Positions 52,602-62,486 are shown, numbered from the stretch's first letter. The stretch is 64,000 nucleotides of DNA from Sulfurimonas sp. (GCA_021648465.1 JAKISR010000002.1:25298-89297), one strand, 5' to 3'. The notes: generated from the letters alone by a model not told the origin. Numbers and translations: made by a program.

Positions 52602-54074
52602 TTATAAAAACTTCAATATCTCTTTTTGTATATCTTCTTTTTCAATGATAACGTCGTGAACTATTTTTTTATTAAATAACTCTTTTATCATAGATGGTAT
52701 CTCTAAGTTAGCTTCTTTTGAAATAGATACTAAAGCTTTTAAATCCTTTGTATCAACTTCACCTGTAAGTGCATTTGCAATAACAGGTGAAAATTTTGTC
52801 CACTCTGCTGTTGAGTAAGCTATAGTTTTAATAGCTGGATTTGAACATGAATTAAAAGATTTCATACAAGTTGCAGTATGTGGATCCATTAAGTACCCAT
52901 CATTTTTAAATGTATCTTTAATATACTTTTTACCCTCATCCCCATTACAAAAATCAGCATCAAAAGAGTCTTGTAGTTTTACAAGTTCCTCTGGGGTTAG
53001 TTCATAAAAATTATTCATCTCTAAATCATTCATAAGCTCTTTTGTGCGCTCACTTCCAAACATATCATAAATAATACGCTCAATATTTGATGATTTTAAA
53101 ATATCCATAGCTGGAGATGTAGTAGATATAACTTCACAATGTCTTAAATCATATTTTCCATTATTTATAAGACGAGTTAAAACATTGTTTTCATTTGATG
53201 AAATAACTATTTTTTCAACTGCAAGACCCATTTTCCAAGCATAATAACCACCAAGAGCATTACCAAAATTTCCACTTGGGACATTTAAGTAAACTTTTTC
53301 ACCTTGAGTGATAGCACCTTGGCGAACCAACTCCAAATAAGAGTGAATATGGTAAATAATTTGAAAAATTATACGACCAAAATTCACTGAATTTGCAGCT
53401 GAAAGTAAAGTGTTATGCTTTTTTAAAGATGTTTTAAATTCATCTGATGCTAAAAGCATTTTTAATGCATTTTGAGCATCATCAAAAACACCATTGATAC
53501 CAATAACTTTTAAATTTAAAGCATCCTCTGTAACCATTTGAAGACGCTGTACATCACTTGTACCACCATTAGGGTAAAGACATACAACTTTAACATTTGA
53601 GCGATTTTTAAATGTTTCTAATGCTGCTGGACCAGTATCTCCACTTGTTGCTGCTAAAATTAAATAGTTTTCATCTCTTTTTTGCGCTATTGAAGATAGT
53701 ATTACACCAAAAGGCTGAAGAGCCATATCTTTAAATGCGCGAGTAGGACCATGATAAAGTTCACTAATGTAGAGGTTTTCTTTTATTTTTACTACAGGAA
53801 CAGGATTGTTTTTATCATCAAATTTATCATATAAATCTAGAGCTTTTTTTATAACTTCAGCATCTATATCAATCTCAAATCTACTCAACATATCAAATGC
53901 TAACTCTTTATAGCTTGAGTTTAAATGTTTATTTAAAAATTCTTCTCCTAAATTTGGCAAAGTTTCCGGCACATAAAGACCGCCAAATGAAGCTATTGGA
54001 CTAAGGATAGCCTCTGAAAATGTTACACTAGTTGGTTTATTTGATTCACTTCCGCGAGTTTGTATAAAGTTCAT
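52602..54074 (-). CDS. thrC: Threonine synthase
   Basis: The PLP enzyme converts O-phosphohomoserine to threonine. I place the start at the ATG at 54074 (MNFIQTRGSES), with AAAGAGAA before it, giving 490 residues; an ATG 15 bases earlier is possible. Visible family features are the start FIQTRG, FGGLYVPE, the PLP lysine region GPTRAFKDMALQPFG near 110-125, and ATSGDTGPAALE. It stands alone downstream of envC on the same strand. Confidence 0.96.
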   Translation of the reverse strand: MNFIQTRGSESNKPTSVTFSEAILSPIASFGGLYVPETLPNLGEEFLNKHLNSSYKELAFDMLSRFEIDIDAEVIKKALDLYDKFDDKNNPVPVVKIKENLYISELYHGPTRAFKDMALQPFGVILSSIAQKRDENYLILAATSGDTGPAALETFKNRSNVKVVCLYPNGGTSDVQRLQMVTEDALNLKVIGINGVFDDAQNALKMLLASDEFKTSLKKHNTLLSAANSVNFGRIIFQIIYHIHSYLELVRQGAITQGEKVYLNVPSGNFGNALGGYYAWKMGLAVEKIVISSNENNVLTRLINNGKYDLRHCEVISTTSPAMDILKSSNIERIIYDMFGSERTKELMNDLEMNNFYELTPEELVKLQDSFDADFCNGDEGKKYIKDTFKNDGYLMDPHTATCMKSFNSCSNPAIKTIAYSTAEWTKFSPVIANALTGEVDTKDLKALVSISKEANLEIPSMIKELFNKKIVHDVIIEKEDIQKEILKFL

Positions 54075-54178
54075 ATTTTCTCTTTGCATAAGATTACAAT
54101 AAAAGAACCTTATGTATTTATTATAGTTTTAGTGCAATTATAACAAAATTATATTAAGAATCATAATAAATAAATATC

Positions 54179-55396
54179 TTATTTAAACAGTCTTATTGGG
54201 TTGACATGAAAAGATTTTTGAGTTACTTCAAAAATAAGTTCTTCGTTTACGCGCCCTATAGTATAACCCTTTTTAATTTTTTTACCCTTTTTAATATTTG
54301 GAGATATTTGACTTAAATTTGCATAAATTGTATGTAAGCCATTTTTATGTTCAATAATTACAATGTTATTTAAAATAGCTGTTTTATCAGCATAAATAAC
54401 TTTTCCATTAAATACAGTTTTAACTTTTGTATTTTTACTTTTAGGCTTCATTGATATAGATTCATTAAAGATTTTTATTCCGTAAATTGGGTCTGTATAT
54501 GTACCATATTCTTTTGTTATAGTGTAAGGATAGATTGGCGTTATTGTTTTTTCTCCTCTATATTTTTTAGTTTTAACAGCCCTATATGAGCTACCAGTTT
54601 TTCTAACTTTTGGTAAATCTTTATCATCAATCTTAGTTGTAAATGCTTTTTTTCTAACTTTATCTTCTTTAGCTTTTTTAATTTTATCTATTTTTATGAT
54701 TTTTAATTTTGCCAATGTTTGCTTTAGAGCATCTTGTTTTTTAATTAATTTTTTAAGTGATTTTTTATATTTATTTTCAGATGACTGTAGCTTTTTCAAA
54801 GCTTTTTTATTTTTATTTTGAACAGATATTAATTTTTTTCTTTTCTCATCTATAAGACTAATAGTTATCTCTAAAGTATTAGTGTTTTTATTTATAGATT
54901 CAATAGTTTTAGAATTTTTGTAAAATGTTTTATTTAGGTTTTCTACTTGCTTGATTGTTTTTTTAAGCATTGCTTGTAAAATTTCTATCTCTATAATAGA
55001 ATCTTCATTTTTAGAATAATTTTCTTCTAATATTATCGATATAGATGCACTTTTTGCAATTGTAAAAACAAGATCTTGTTCTATCTTATTTTGATTTTTC
55101 TTAAGTTTTTTTTGTTCTTTTTTTAGTTTAATTAATTTTTTATTATCTAACTTATAAGTTTTTTCTTTTTGTTTAAGTTGAACTTTTGTCTCTGTTAAAT
55201 ATTTTTGTTGTTTTAAAATTGCTTCTTTTTGTTTTAAAATTGCTTTTGCATTTAGCGACATTTTTTTATTTATTGAACTATATGATTTAGAAAAGTTTTT
55301 TATTTTAGAAGATGCTTTATTTATTTTTTTATCAATATTTACATTTGCACTAAGAGAAAGCATAAAAAATACTAAAGCGAAAAAAATCTTTATCAT
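54179..55396 (-). CDS. EnvC-like murein hydrolase activator with degenerate LytM domain
   Basis: The 405-residue secreted protein has a signal peptide (MIKIFFALVFFMLSLSANV), about 230 residues of Lys-rich coiled coil, and a C-terminal LytM/M23 domain. The zinc ligands of active M23 enzymes are missing: where HxxxD is expected the sequence is GIKIFNESI, and where HxH is expected it is EELIFEVT. Such inactive LytM proteins activate amidases at the septum. Its start overlaps ftsX, and EnvC is known to be recruited by FtsEX, so the three genes form a coherent unit. Confidence 0.85.
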   Translation of the reverse strand: MIKIFFALVFFMLSLSANVNIDKKINKASSKIKNFSKSYSSINKKMSLNAKAILKQKEAILKQQKYLTETKVQLKQKEKTYKLDNKKLIKLKKEQKKLKKNQNKIEQDLVFTIAKSASISIILEENYSKNEDSIIEIEILQAMLKKTIKQVENLNKTFYKNSKTIESINKNTNTLEITISLIDEKRKKLISVQNKNKKALKKLQSSENKYKKSLKKLIKKQDALKQTLAKLKIIKIDKIKKAKEDKVRKKAFTTKIDDKDLPKVRKTGSSYRAVKTKKYRGEKTITPIYPYTITKEYGTYTDPIYGIKIFNESISMKPKSKNTKVKTVFNGKVIYADKTAILNNIVIIEHKNGLHTIYANLSQISPNIKKGKKIKKGYTIGRVNEELIFEVTQKSFHVNPIRLFK

Positions 55397-56205
55397 ACTT
55401 CCTCTTTATGCCCTAAAACAACCATAGCTGCCAATGTGACTGATACAATTAATGAGATAGCTAAAAGTAATAAAGAATCATTTACTAAGTTAAATACCTC
55501 AACCTTAATATTTAAATTTTGAAACTGTAATAACACCCACTTATTTGTTGAAATATAGATAAATATTAAAAATATTAACACCGAGGAGATTAAAGCATCA
55601 ACTATAGCTAATCTAAAAAGAATAGCTGAACGAAGCCAAATGGGTGCTCCAAAAAGCCCCATAACACTCATTCTTTCATTATGTTTAAATTGCCAAATTC
55701 TAAGTTCTTTTAGTATTAATAACATTGTTACAATAGATACAACCATAGCAAAAATAAAAACTACATTTTTAAATAATACTAAAAGTTTGTATGTAGTATC
55801 ATGAGTTTTTGCAAAATCTTCTATTTTTGTAATTGATTTATTTTTTGATAAATTTAATTTTAATTTTTTAATATCATCTGGTGTTGGAAACTTATATAGA
55901 TAAAGTTTATAAAATTTTGGCAATGTTAATTTCAATAAATTCATATTTTTTTTATCTATATTCGTATTTAATCTTTTTATTACATTATCTGGTGGAAGCT
56001 CTTGGACACTAGAGATACTTTCATCAAGCAGAAGCATTTCTTTTTCTTTTATTTGCTTTTTGCTAACTACAACTATTGAATAATTGTTAGCAAGATTTTC
56101 TTTATATGCTTCTATGCTTCTGTCAACGATAATAAATATTTGAATACAAAACAATATACTTAACAGTGCAATAATAAGCGAAAAATGATTTTTAACTGAT
56201 TTCAT
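55393..56205 (-). CDS. ftsX: Cell division protein FtsX
   Basis: I choose the ATG at 56205 ([11 protein letters not shown]), with GGAGAG 4-10 bases upstream, over an ATG 12 bases earlier; the product is 270 residues. It has one N-terminal membrane helix, a periplasmic loop of about 110 residues, and three C-terminal helices, the FtsX layout. With FtsE it forms an ABC-type complex that controls septal wall hydrolysis through EnvC. It overlaps ftsE by 14 bases and the envC-like gene by 4. Confidence 0.87.
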   Translation of the reverse strand: MKSVKNHFSLIIALLSILFCIQIFIIVDRSIEAYKENLANNYSIVVVSKKQIKEKEMLLLDESISSVQELPPDNVIKRLNTNIDKKNMNLLKLTLPKFYKLYLYKFPTPDDIKKLKLNLSKNKSITKIEDFAKTHDTTYKLLVLFKNVVFIFAMVVSIVTMLLILKELRIWQFKHNERMSVMGLFGAPIWLRSAILFRLAIVDALISSVLIFLIFIYISTNKWVLLQFQNLNIKVEVFNLVNDSLLLLAISLIVSVTLAAMVVLGHKEEV

Positions 56206-56863
56206 AAATCTCTCCATATTCTATGTGATAATGTTTATAATTTACATTTAGAGTTGATGGGATACGATGTGTTACGACTATAATAGTAGTTTTAAGTTGG
56301 GTATTTGCACCCTCAAGTAGATTCCAAATAAGTTGTGATGAATACTCATCAAGATTACCAGTAGGCTCATCCGCAAGAATTAAGATTGGATTATGTGAGA
56401 GTGCTCTAGCCATTGCCACGCGTTGTTGCTCTCCACCACTTAACTCCAATGGATACTTTCCAGCTTGATGTTTTAATCTTACATGCTTAAGTAGTGATTC
56501 CACTTGATTTTGTATTACACTTTTTTCATACCCATTAATAATTAAAGGCATCATAATATTTTTTTCTATTGTCCACTCTTTTATTAATTTATAATCTTGA
56601 AAAACAATCCCAATATGTCGTCTTAAAAAATTTAATTTATTTTTAGATACATCACTTAACTCTACTCCACCAACTATAAGGCTACCTTGAATTGGTTTAA
56701 TAGCTCCAAAAAATGACTTTAAAAGAGTAGACTTACCACTACCACTAGCTCCCGTTATAAACACGAAACTTCCAGAATCAACACTAAAATTTGCTTGATT
56801 AATAATGGTTTCATTTGCATTATATGATAGAGATATATCATTTGCAACTATTACTTTATCCAT
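56192..56863 (-). CDS. ftsE: Cell division ATP-binding protein FtsE
   Basis: The 223-residue ABC ATPase has Walker A ([17 protein letters not shown]), a Q-loop ([10 protein letters not shown]), the signature [16 protein letters not shown], Walker B ([12 protein letters not shown]) and the H-loop (VVTHR). The LVFQDYKL segment and the directly following ftsX gene identify it as FtsE. Its start overlaps the trmB stop region by 8 bases. Confidence 0.93.
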   Translation of the reverse strand: MDKVIVANDISLSYNANETIINQANFSVDSGSFVFITGASGSGKSTLLKSFFGAIKPIQGSLIVGGVELSDVSKNKLNFLRRHIGIVFQDYKLIKEWTIEKNIMMPLIINGYEKSVIQNQVESLLKHVRLKHQAGKYPLELSGGEQQRVAMARALSHNPILILADEPTGNLDEYSSQLIWNLLEGANTQLKTTIIVVTHRIPSTLNVNYKHYHIEYGEIYEIS

Positions 56864-58028
56864 TTAAAACTCCATCTAAAAATTTATGCGCCACTAGGTT
56901 ACTTTTTGATTTTAACGGAAGTGTTGGATAGTAAGAGACATCTTTATTTCGTACTATAACATAAAGGTGCTCAGGTCTATCAAAACTACCCATAGAGGTT
57001 CTCAGCATGATTCCATCTTCTAAAGTATATACACGTTCAAAATGTATAAAAACATTATCATACTTTTTAGTTATACTACTAAGCTTTAATAATTTTTCAT
57101 AAGATGATTTAAACTCACTAAATTCAAAATTTCCATCTATCTTTAAATTATCGGAAAAAATCTTATTTATCATAGTAACATCGTAAATATTTTTTTCTTG
57201 TTTTTTCCATCTGTCTTCATATTTAGAGCTAATTACAATATCACAATTTTTTTTTATCTCTAATGATATTTTTTTAAAATTTATAAAAGTTTCATATGAA
57301 TAAACATAATAATTTTCACTATCAGTTCTAAGCTCTAATCTTGCATCTACTTTTAAAACCCTTTGTGCTTCTTCTATAAATGATGTAGATATAACTCTTC
57401 TATGCTCTTTTTTATCCCATGGAACTGGAAAATGAATATAAATTTTACTAATTATATTTGAAGGAATTAGCTCCATAAAAAGACGAGCATCATAATCTAA
57501 AATCATAAGATTATCTAATTTTTGGATATTTACTTGTTTTAGTACTTGTTCTATTGATGGGCGATGTATCTCTATTCCAATAAATAAAATATCTGGATTA
57601 CCTTTAGCTTGATGAAGCAAATGCCGACCAGAACCAAAACCAACCTCTATACAAATATCATCTACATCTGGAAATTTATTTGCAAAATATTCTATATTTT
57701 TTAAAGCATTTACCTCTTTTAAATGAATATTTTTTGTACTATGATGAACATTTGAGTCTAGTATTTCTAACTTAGCTTCTTTTGCATAAGACAGCAAAGC
57801 ATTATGAATTTTTTGAGTAGATGATGGGCGTGTTAATTTATCTGTTTTTAAAAGTTTTTTATTCTCATCTTCTCTTACAAGCAAAAAAAAATCTTCATTT
57901 TCAATAGTTACCGAGATTAGTTTTTCATCATCTCTATTTGCATTATTTGCAATAAAATTAAAATTTACACCATCATTAACATATGGAAACTTTAATTTAT
58001 TAAATTTTTTAATATGCAGATGCGGCAT
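56856..58028 (-). CDS. trmB: tRNA (guanine-N7-)-methyltransferase, long form
   Basis: The enzyme methylates G46 of tRNA. At 390 residues it is much longer than the 220-240 usual elsewhere; Campylobacterota carry this long form, with an N-terminal extension of about 110 residues and a C-terminal one. The catalytic core has [20 protein letters not shown] near 124-143, [14 protein letters not shown] and [19 protein letters not shown]. Its ATG shares a base with the stop of the fibronectin-type lipoprotein gene (TAATG). Confidence 0.9.
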   Translation of the reverse strand: MPHLHIKKFNKLKFPYVNDGVNFNFIANNANRDDEKLISVTIENEDFFLLVREDENKKLLKTDKLTRPSSTQKIHNALLSYAKEAKLEILDSNVHHSTKNIHLKEVNALKNIEYFANKFPDVDDICIEVGFGSGRHLLHQAKGNPDILFIGIEIHRPSIEQVLKQVNIQKLDNLMILDYDARLFMELIPSNIISKIYIHFPVPWDKKEHRRVISTSFIEEAQRVLKVDARLELRTDSENYYVYSYETFINFKKISLEIKKNCDIVISSKYEDRWKKQEKNIYDVTMINKIFSDNLKIDGNFEFSEFKSSYEKLLKLSSITKKYDNVFIHFERVYTLEDGIMLRTSMGSFDRPEHLYVIVRNKDVSYYPTLPLKSKSNLVAHKFLDGVLNG

Positions 58029-58135
58029 TAAATCTCTTCAAAATCAATCTCTTCAAAATCGATTTCTTCAATTTTTATCTCTTCAATTTTGGTTTTTTCA
58101 ATTTGAATTTTTTCAATTTTGGTTTCTTCTGCTAA
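58028..58135. repeat. 15-bp tandem repeat at the 3' end of the lipoprotein gene
   Basis: About seven degenerate copies of a 15-base unit (TCTTCAAAATCRATT or TCTTCAATTTTKRTT on the plus strand). They encode the pentapeptide series ending [19 protein letters not shown]. The two copies nearest the stop are almost identical, which suggests recent slippage. The unit length keeps the reading frame, so copy number can vary without breaking the gene. Confidence 0.8.
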
Positions 58136-59428
58136 AGGCTTAATTTTTCGTAGTTCAAACATACTACTTTTTAACTCTTTGGTTTCAAATTTAATTTCAA
58201 TACTAGGTTCAGAAAAAATTCCATTTTCATCAACAGAAAAAACATAATAACTATATGACGAATTTGGCAATATGTCCGCATCTACAAAATTTGTACTTTG
58301 GATATCATTAAATTGGTCTTCTTGAAAATCAAATAAACTTTTTTTATGTTTTTTAATTACTATATATTTTTTTGTTCTTATATCTGCATTTTCCCATTTT
58401 AGAACTATTTTATTGTCAATTAATTTAGCTTCTAATAGCGTAGGCGGAGTAGGTTTAACAAGAGTCATTCCTAATACAGAATTTACTTCATGATTGCTTT
58501 GCAAGGTATCTTTATCAATTGCACTAATTCTATAAAAGTATTTTTCACCATCTTTTTCAATACTGTCAATATAGGTATTATTATTAACTCGTGCTATCAA
58601 TTCATAGCCACTATCAACATTTTGTGATCTATAAATATTATAATATAAAAAATCTGGAGACGAAGTTTTATCCCAATTGAGTTTTATTTTTTTTGCGAGA
58701 TTTGTTGTAACTGTAATGTTTTTAATTTCCATTGGTAAAGCTTTTGTGCTAATTTTTACTATATCACTTGGTAAAGATCTAATGGAGTCAAATGTTAGAG
58801 CTCTAATTTGGTACATATAAATAAATTTATCTTTTAATTTAGTATCAATGTATTCTACATTTAGTCTTCCATGCACTTTGGCTATATCTTTAAATGATTC
58901 ATCTTCTAATGTTTTTCTTTGAATTATATATGCATCTACAGCTTTATTTTTATGAGGACGCCATATAATTTTTGCACTTCTTGGCATATCACCTTTAGCA
59001 TATAGCCACGAAACAGAGTCAAATATTTTTCTTGTACTTACTGTGTAATCTTTACTCTTTGGAGATTCTGCTGCATCTGTATATGTTTTAAAATAGTATA
59101 TATATTTAGAATTAGGATTTACATCATCATCTAAAAAATGTGTTGAAAATCTATTGTCAACTGTTTCTAAAAAATCATTTTTTGTATCCTTATCTGAGTC
59201 ATCAGTTTTTTTATATATATAGATGCCGCGTACTCTTTTATCAACTACTGGTTTCCATTCTAAAGCGATAGAATTCATAGTTGATTGAGTGCCATTTTGT
59301 GTTAAAATGATTTCTGGCAGTGTTGAATCAACAACAGCTCCATCTTTTGGTTTTGGTTTAGCACCACATCCGCTAAGAATTAGTATTAGCGAAACTATTA
59401 ACGATGAACTCAGGATTGATAACTTCAT
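58028..59428 (-). CDS. Fibronectin type III-repeat lipoprotein with repetitive acidic tail
   Basis: The 466-residue protein has a lipoprotein signal ([15 protein letters not shown]). Three or four fibronectin-type III-like modules follow, each with a pattern such as [60 protein letters not shown] and [20 protein letters not shown]. The last 35 residues are a run of five-residue repeats of the type K/D-I/F-E-E-I. It should be a surface or periplasmic scaffold; its function is unknown. Its first 56 bases overlap the end of the rluD-type gene. This is real, because the signal peptide needs this start. Confidence 0.8.
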   Translation of the reverse strand: MKLSILSSSLIVSLILILSGCGAKPKPKDGAVVDSTLPEIILTQNGTQSTMNSIALEWKPVVDKRVRGIYIYKKTDDSDKDTKNDFLETVDNRFSTHFLDDDVNPNSKYIYYFKTYTDAAESPKSKDYTVSTRKIFDSVSWLYAKGDMPRSAKIIWRPHKNKAVDAYIIQRKTLEDESFKDIAKVHGRLNVEYIDTKLKDKFIYMYQIRALTFDSIRSLPSDIVKISTKALPMEIKNITVTTNLAKKIKLNWDKTSSPDFLYYNIYRSQNVDSGYELIARVNNNTYIDSIEKDGEKYFYRISAIDKDTLQSNHEVNSVLGMTLVKPTPPTLLEAKLIDNKIVLKWENADIRTKKYIVIKKHKKSLFDFQEDQFNDIQSTNFVDADILPNSSYSYYVFSVDENGIFSEPSIEIKFETKELKSSMFELRKIKPLAEETKIEKIQIEKTKIEEIKIEEIDFEEIDFEEI

Positions 59429-60347
59429 TTATTTGCTCCATATTAAATTTTTTATCTATATAATCTATCATACTTTGCTCTAATGGAGCAACAAACGACA
59501 CTAGCTTTTGAGTAGTTGGATGTATGAAATGTATTTCGAATGCATGTAGCAAAATTCGTTCCGACTTATCGTTTTTATTAGTATTTCCATACAAGTGATC
59601 ACCAATAATATGTCGGCTTTTTGTCTCTAAGTGTACGCGTATTTGATGGGTACGACCAGTAAAAAGTTTACAAGCTATCAGTTGATTAGTTTCATCTTCA
59701 CTAAGTGCTAAGAAACTAAAGGCTGTTTTAGCATCTTTACCGCCATTATCACAGCCCATCTTTAAACGATTGTTTGAACTTCTTTTTATAGGTAATTCAA
59801 TAATTGTTAAATCATCTTTTAATGGTGGTTCAATTACAGCAACATAATAACGACCCATACTTTTGTCTTGTAATTGCTCACTTAAAAATTGGTGTGCTTC
59901 GTTATTTTTTGCCACAACCATAACACCGCTAGTACCTTTATCTAAACGATGAACTATACCGTGTCTTTCTTCTCCACTAATAGTTGATAATCTAATTCCT
60001 TTATGCTTTAACCAATCAACCAGCGTAGCATCTTTTACACTAGGAGCTGGATGGACTGTAAGTCCTGTCGGTTTATTTATAACAAGGACATCATCATCTT
60101 CAAAAAGAACTTCAACATCAAAATCAATTTCAAGAGGCTTTTGTTTTTTTGCCTCAGGAAATTCAACCCTAACCTCTTGAGCTATTTTTAGCTTTACACC
60201 TGCACGAGGGACAAGTTTATTATCTACATATACACATTCTTTTTTTATAAGTTGTGCAACTTGTGAACGAGTCTGCACTAATTGTGTAGCTAAAAAAACA
60301 TCTAATCTCTCAACTTCTTGAGCTACATAATTTTTTGTTTTATTCAT
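59373..60347 (-). CDS. rluD: RluD-type 23S rRNA pseudouridine synthase
   Basis: The 324-residue protein has an S4 RNA-binding domain at the N-terminus (RLDVFLATQLVQTRSQVAQLI) and the RluA-family catalytic domain with the active-site Asp in GIVHRLDKGTSGVMVVAKN near 131-149, ending with the KLFTGRTHQIRVHL motif near 219-232. RluA/C/D paralogues are hard to tell apart; the S4 domain favours RluC or RluD. Its 3' end overlaps the following lipoprotein gene by 56 bases. Confidence 0.88.
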   Translation of the reverse strand: MNKTKNYVAQEVERLDVFLATQLVQTRSQVAQLIKKECVYVDNKLVPRAGVKLKIAQEVRVEFPEAKKQKPLEIDFDVEVLFEDDDVLVINKPTGLTVHPAPSVKDATLVDWLKHKGIRLSTISGEERHGIVHRLDKGTSGVMVVAKNNEAHQFLSEQLQDKSMGRYYVAVIEPPLKDDLTIIELPIKRSSNNRLKMGCDNGGKDAKTAFSFLALSEDETNQLIACKLFTGRTHQIRVHLETKSRHIIGDHLYGNTNKNDKSERILLHAFEIHFIHPTTQKLVSFVAPLEQSMIDYIDKKFNMEQINEVINPEFIVNSFANTNS

Positions 60348-60367
60348 TTATATATTACCTTTTATGC

Positions 60368-60373
60368 TACAAT
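60368..60373 (+). promoter_or_regulatory. Extended -10 promoter and start signals of rodA
   Basis: TATGCTACAAT gives an extended -10 (TACAAT at 60368-60373) 28 bases before the TTG start of rodA. GGAG at 60390-60393 stands 8 bases before the TTG and fixes it as the start. The divergent pseudouridine synthase gene starts 20 bases away. Confidence 0.55.
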
Positions 60374-60401
60374 TCTGTAATTTTTATTTGGAGTATTTAA
60401 T

Positions 60402-61514
60402 TTGTGGAGAATTGATAAACGTATTTTAGCACAATTTGACTTTATTTCTATTATACTTATTTTACCTCTAATTTTTACTTCACATTGGCTCATAAATGAA
60501 GCAGTTCCAATGCTTGCTAAAAAACAAATAGCTTATGTTGGAGTAGCTTTTGTGGCTTTTATTTTTGTTTTTTTTCTCCCTATTCGTCGTATGAGCTGGT
60601 TAATCCCTTTAGTATATTGGATAAATATATTATTGCTTCTTGCAGTTGAGTTTTTCGGACATGCAAGATTGGGTGCTCAAAGATGGCTTGAGCTTCCATT
60701 TGTAAACGCTACAATTCAACCATCTGAATTCGTTAAACCTGCTTTAATTCTTATGTTAGCATATCTCATAAACAAAGTACCTCCACCAAAAGATGGATAC
60801 AGAATAAAACAGTTTTTAATCCTTAGCGGATATATACTTTTACCATTTTTTCTAATTATTAGAGAACCAGATTTAGGGACAGCCCTTGTATTGTTGCTTA
60901 TTGGTTACGGAGTTTTATTTTTTATAGGTGTGCATTGGAAAATTTGGGCTTTTATAGCTGGAGCTATCTTGTTTATTTTACCACTTGCTTACAACTTTGT
61001 GCTTCTTGATTATCAAAAAGTTCGTATAGATGATTTTTTAAGTGAAAAACCATCTTATCATGTACAACAATCTGTTATTGCTATAGGTTCAGGCGGACTT
61101 ACTGGAAAAAGCGAAGAGGAAGCTACGCAAACACAAATGAAATTTCTTCCAATTGCTACAAGTGATTTTATCTTTGCTTTTTTAGTTGAGCGTAGTGGAT
61201 TTTTAGGCGGATTAGCTATTATTTTAATCTATGTATTGCTTATATTGCATCTGTTTAGCTTGAGTGTGTTTAGTACTGATTACTACATAAAAGTTGTAAC
61301 TGTTGCAATATCATTTATGATATTTATATATATGGGTGTTAATATATCCATGACCATTGGTTATGCTCCAGTAGTTGGGGTGCCACTGCCCATGTTTAGC
61401 TATGGAGGGAGTAGTTTTTTAAACTTTATAATTTTATTTGCAATTATGCAAAACTTGATTACATTTAGATATAAAGATTTATATGAGAAGCGTGGGACTA
61501 AAAGTTTTTTGTAA
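60402..61514 (+). CDS. rodA: Rod-shape SEDS glycosyltransferase RodA
   Basis: RodA polymerises peptidoglycan glycan strands for elongation with a class B PBP. The 370-residue membrane protein has about ten helices and SEDS signatures: GHARLGAQRWLELP near 86-99, QPSEFVKPALILML near 106-119, REPDLGTALVLLL near 154-166 and PLPMFSYGGSSFL near 329-341. The start codon is TTG with GGAG upstream. It stands alone on the plus strand, with the tRNA operon converging on it. Confidence 0.95.
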   Translation: MWRIDKRILAQFDFISIILILPLIFTSHWLINEAVPMLAKKQIAYVGVAFVAFIFVFFLPIRRMSWLIPLVYWINILLLLAVEFFGHARLGAQRWLELPFVNATIQPSEFVKPALILMLAYLINKVPPPKDGYRIKQFLILSGYILLPFFLIIREPDLGTALVLLLIGYGVLFFIGVHWKIWAFIAGAILFILPLAYNFVLLDYQKVRIDDFLSEKPSYHVQQSVIAIGSGGLTGKSEEEATQTQMKFLPIATSDFIFAFLVERSGFLGGLAIILIYVLLILHLFSLSVFSTDYYIKVVTVAISFMIFIYMGVNISMTIGYAPVVGVPLPMFSYGGSSFLNFIILFAIMQNLITFRYKDLYEKRGTKSFL

Positions 61515-61545
61515 ATAATTGAATTAGAGTATTATAAATAAAAAG

Positions 61546-61622
61546 TGGCGCGGTGGACGAGACTCGAACTCGCGACCCCCTGCGTGACAGGCAGGTATTC
61601 TAACCAACTGAACTACCACCGC
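61546..61622 (-). tRNA. tRNA-Asp (GTC), copy 1
   Basis: The 77-base cloverleaf includes an encoded CCA. The 7-bp acceptor (GCGGTGG with CCACCGC) is perfect and the T arm contains GTTCGAG. The anticodon loop reads CTGTCAC, so the anticodon is GTC. It is the last tRNA of the operon. A second copy with an identical body lies at 62220-62296. Confidence 0.97.
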
Positions 61623-61670
61623 AAATTTATTCCTTGATTAAAAAAAAATTATATTTTTACTATTAAGTGT

Positions 61671-61751
61671 TTTTGAATTAGTTGTGCTAAAGTTTTTAGC
61701 GAAGTGTACTTTAGTACATGAGCTAAACACTTTCGTGCAAATAAACAAAAA
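61671..61751. repeat. tRNA-operon hairpin spacer, copy 1
   Basis: An approximately 80-base spacer shared by three places in the tRNA operon. It starts near TTGAATTAGTTGTGCTAAAG and ends near TTCGTGCAAATAA on the plus strand, and its two arms pair over much of their length around a centre like GTACTTTAGTAC. The arms differ between copies while pairing is kept, which suggests a structure under selection. Confidence 0.7.
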
Positions 61752-61827
61752 TGGTGGGCATTACTGGACTCGAACCAGTGACATCTACCTTGTAAGGGTA
61801 GCGCTCTACCAACTGAGCTAAACGCCC
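61752..61827 (-). tRNA. tRNA-Val (TAC), copy 1
   Basis: The 76-base gene includes an encoded CCA. The acceptor GGGCGTT pairs with AATGCCC (one G-U). The anticodon loop CTTACAA gives TAC. It differs from the second copy at 62008-62083 only in the acceptor stem (GGGCGTT against GGGCGCT). Confidence 0.97.
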
Positions 61828-61905
61828 TAAAATAATACTCTTTTCTAGATTAAAGAAAAAATTTTAAATTTTAAAAATTCTTCTAAAACTAAACACCAAT
61901 ATAAG

Positions 61906-61981
61906 TGGCGACCCCTAAAGGATTTGAACCTCTGTCCCTATCATGAAGTGATAGTGTCCTTGGCCACTAGACGAAAGGGTC
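61906..61981 (-). tRNA. tRNA-Glu (TTC)
   Basis: The 76-base gene includes an encoded CCA. The acceptor GACCCTT pairs with AGGGGTC, the anticodon stem CTATC with GATAG, and the loop ACTTCAT gives the TTC anticodon. It lies between the two tRNA-Val genes. Confidence 0.97.
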
Positions 61982-62007
61982 ACTTTCATAAACAAAAGAT
62001 TTATTAA

Positions 62008-62083
62008 TGGTGGGCACTACTGGACTCGAACCAGTGACATCTACCTTGTAAGGGTAGCGCTCTACCAACTGAGCTAAGCGCCC
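62008..62083 (-). tRNA. tRNA-Val (TAC), copy 2
   Basis: The 76-base gene includes an encoded CCA, with acceptor GGGCGCT pairing to AGTGCCC and the anticodon loop CTTACAA. The two acceptor stems in this operon differ in a way that preserves pairing, so both copies should be functional. Confidence 0.97.
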
Positions 62084-62133
62084 ATCTTTTTTACTTTATT
62101 CGTTCTTTGCTAGAAAAAACATAAACTAAAAGT

Positions 62134-62219
62134 ATTTTTGAATTAGTTGTGCTTAAGTTTCAAGCGAAGCATACTACAAGTATGTGAACTTGCAACTGAA
62201 GTGCAAATAATCAAAAAAA
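62134..62219. repeat. tRNA-operon hairpin spacer, copy 2
   Basis: Second copy of the repeated spacer, between tRNA-Asp copy 2 and tRNA-Val copy 2. Its first 30 bases (TTTTTGAATTAGTTGTGCTT onward) match copy 1 closely and its last 20 match all copies. The centre differs (ATACTACAAGTAT) but is still self-complementary. Confidence 0.7.
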
Positions 62220-62296
62220 TGGCGCGGTGGACGAGACTCGAACTCGCGACCCCCTGCGTGACAGGCAGGTATTCTAACCAACTGAACTACCACCGC
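62220..62296 (-). tRNA. tRNA-Asp (GTC), copy 2
   Basis: A 77-base gene identical in body to copy 1, with an encoded CCA and GTC anticodon. The flanking sequence toward higher coordinates (AAATTTATT and TTCCTTGATTAA onward) is also shared with copy 1 apart from an insertion of about 50 bases. The pair therefore arose by duplication of the gene with its spacer. Confidence 0.97.
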
Positions 62297-62401
62297 AAAT
62301 TTATTTCTTACTCTGCGTCAAAAATTTACTCACATACTATTAGTATGCTTTGCAAATCTTTTCCTTGATTAAGAAAAAATTATATTTTTACTATTTTAAG
62401 T

Positions 62402-62486
62402 TTTTTTGATTTAGTTGTGCTTAAGTTTCAAGTAAAGCGTACATACGGTACATGAGCTTTAAACTTCAGTGCAAATAAACAAAAAA
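62402..62486. repeat. tRNA-operon hairpin spacer, copy 3
   Basis: Third copy, between tRNA-Lys and tRNA-Asp copy 2. The arms TTGTGCTTAAGTTTCAAG and CTTTAAACTTCAGTGCAA pair at most positions, around the centre GTACATACGGTAC. It follows the 3' end of tRNA-Lys by one base in the direction of transcription. Confidence 0.7.

Noticed and set aside
62147..62368. A 73-codon open frame across tRNA-Asp copy 2
   Set aside because: It is the antisense translation of the tRNA and its spacer (the well-known spurious ARWTRLELATP-type peptide); no ribosome-binding site and no credible protein.
61671..62486. Regularly spaced repeats resembling a CRISPR array
   Set aside because: The intervening sequences are tRNA genes, the repeats are about 80 bases and internally palindromic, and there are only three copies.
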